In this document: positions 21,905 through 22,507 of the stretch, one piece after another
How the letters are laid out: every line of letters starts with the position of its first letter
Numbering within the stretch: position 1 is the first letter of the stretch
NCBI GenBank assembly: GCA_946409885.1
Contig: CAMJYF010000001.1
Location: 1-22,507 of the forward strand
From: an uncultured Clostridia bacterium
GTDB lineage: Bacteria > Bacillota > Clostridia > Oscillospirales > Acutalibacteraceae
Length of the DNA stretch: 22,507 nt
Direction: 5' to 3'
The notes under the pieces: generated by a model
The model's database searches: none
What the model was told of the DNA's origin: nothing
Seen by the model: only the letters and a program-made list of their open reading frames with translations
Program-made: the position numbers and the translations under genes

Positions 21905-22507
21905 CGCGCCGCGCTACCCCCTGCTGGCCCTGTCGCGGCTGCGGATGGCAACGGACGGGGAAGGCGTCACCACGCTGGCGGCCGGGGCGGGGTGCCCGCT
22001 GCGGTGCCGCTGGTGCCTCAACCGGCGGCTGCTGGCGGAAAAACAGCCGGAGTGGGTATCGCCGGAGGAGCTGTTCGCCCGTACCCGTATCGACGACCTC
22101 TATTTTCAGGCCACGGGCGGCGGGCTGTGCTTCGGGGGCGGGGAACCGCTGCTGTACCCGCATTTTATTGCCGCTTTCCGGCAGTTGACCGGCGGCGTGT
22201 GGCGGCTGACCGCCGAAACCTCGCTGTGCGCGCCAACGGAGGCGCTCACGGCGGTGCTGTCCTGTCTGGACGCGTTCATCGTGGATATCAAATCCATGGA
22301 CGAGGCCGTCTACCGCCGCTATACCGGCGGGGACCCGGCGCCGATGAAACGCAATCTGCGGCTGCTGGCGGAAACGGTGCCGCCGGAAAAGGTCCGCGTA
22401 AAGGTGCCGCTGATCCCCGGTTACAACGACGCGGCGGACCAACAGAACAGCGTCCGCCTGCTGCGGGACATGGGCTTTACGCGGATAGAGACGTTTGATT
22501 ACGTGAT
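21897..22507 (+). CDS. PflA-like radical SAM enzyme (partial, C-terminus off the window)
   Basis: An open frame from the ATG at 21897-21899 runs to the window end, 203 residues. The cluster-binding motif is GAGCPLRCRWC (Cys33, Cys37, Cys40; CxxxCxxC), which binds the 4Fe-4S cluster that cleaves S-adenosylmethionine. CFGGGEPLLYP (78-88) is the GGE motif that contacts SAM, and VDIKSMD (129-135) and VKVPLIPGYND (169-179) match the activating enzymes of glycyl radical proteins such as pyruvate formate-lyase. No large glycyl-radical enzyme is visible nearby. Instead the gene overlaps the Cys-rich YGPP protein (ATGGCTGA), which is the obvious candidate substrate. Without the C-terminus an auxiliary cluster domain cannot be judged. 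Confidence 0.88.
   Translation, partial: MADAPRYPLLALSRLRMATDGEGVTTLAAGAGCPLRCRWCLNRRLLAEKQPEWVSPEELFARTRIDDLYFQATGGGLCFGGGEPLLYPHFIAAFRQLTGGVWRLTAETSLCAPTEALTAVLSCLDAFIVDIKSMDEAVYRRYTGGDPAPMKRNLRLLAETVPPEKVRVKVPLIPGYNDAADQQNSVRLLRDMGFTRIETFDYV

Overview
The window is GC-rich and densely coded, with purine-rich Shine-Dalgarno sites (AAGGAG, GGAGG) before almost every gene and consensus-type sigma-A promoters. Spore-coat-kinase (CotH) paralogs, many lipoprotein or surface genes, a CadC-type regulator and a small Cys-rich protein coupled to a glycyl-radical-activase-like radical SAM enzyme all point to a Gram-positive member of the Clostridia, most likely an Oscillospiraceae/Ruminococcaceae-type gut bacterium. 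That placement is inferred from gene content; there is no rRNA or tRNA gene here to settle it.

Left block (1-8810, minus strand). A compact gene row is transcribed leftward from a promoter at 8782-8810. In order it encodes a 671-aa protein of unknown family, a PP2C-type phosphatase, a ~1520-aa fusion, a membrane protein with an HEVYH metallopeptidase motif, and a Gly/Ser/Tyr-rich protein cut by the window edge. The fusion carries a Ser/Thr kinase-like domain, a Rossmann/TrkA-like region, a RyR-like motif and a C-terminal PD-(D/E)xK nuclease domain like that of Card1/Can2. The first three genes overlap or nearly touch. A kinase and its phosphatase tied to a nuclease effector suggest a phosphorylation-gated nucleic-acid-cleaving response, possibly immunity. 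This is the best candidate for an undescribed system in the window.

Middle block (9068-15421, minus strand). A TIR-domain protein with one membrane helix and a large repeat region predicted to be a beta-propeller has its own promoter and terminator. It lies directly upstream of the left block on the same strand. Next come a small lipoprotein with its own promoter and a secreted CotH kinase-family protein with a bacterial surface repeat and an amphipathic C-terminal helix.

Right block (15493-22507, plus strand). A second, divergently transcribed CotH paralog ends in a membrane anchor. It is followed by an unusual prephenate dehydratase that carries a lipoprotein signal, and then a terminator. 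A metal-efflux operon follows: a CadC-like ArsR repressor with a consensus promoter and overlapping operator, a stand-alone HMA metallochaperone, and a P1B-type ATPase lacking its own HMA domain. Its intergenic gaps hold degenerate 7-bp tandem repeats, including a palindromic composite element. The window ends with a Cys-rich/YGPP-repeat protein whose last codons overlap a PflA-like radical SAM gene that runs off the edge.
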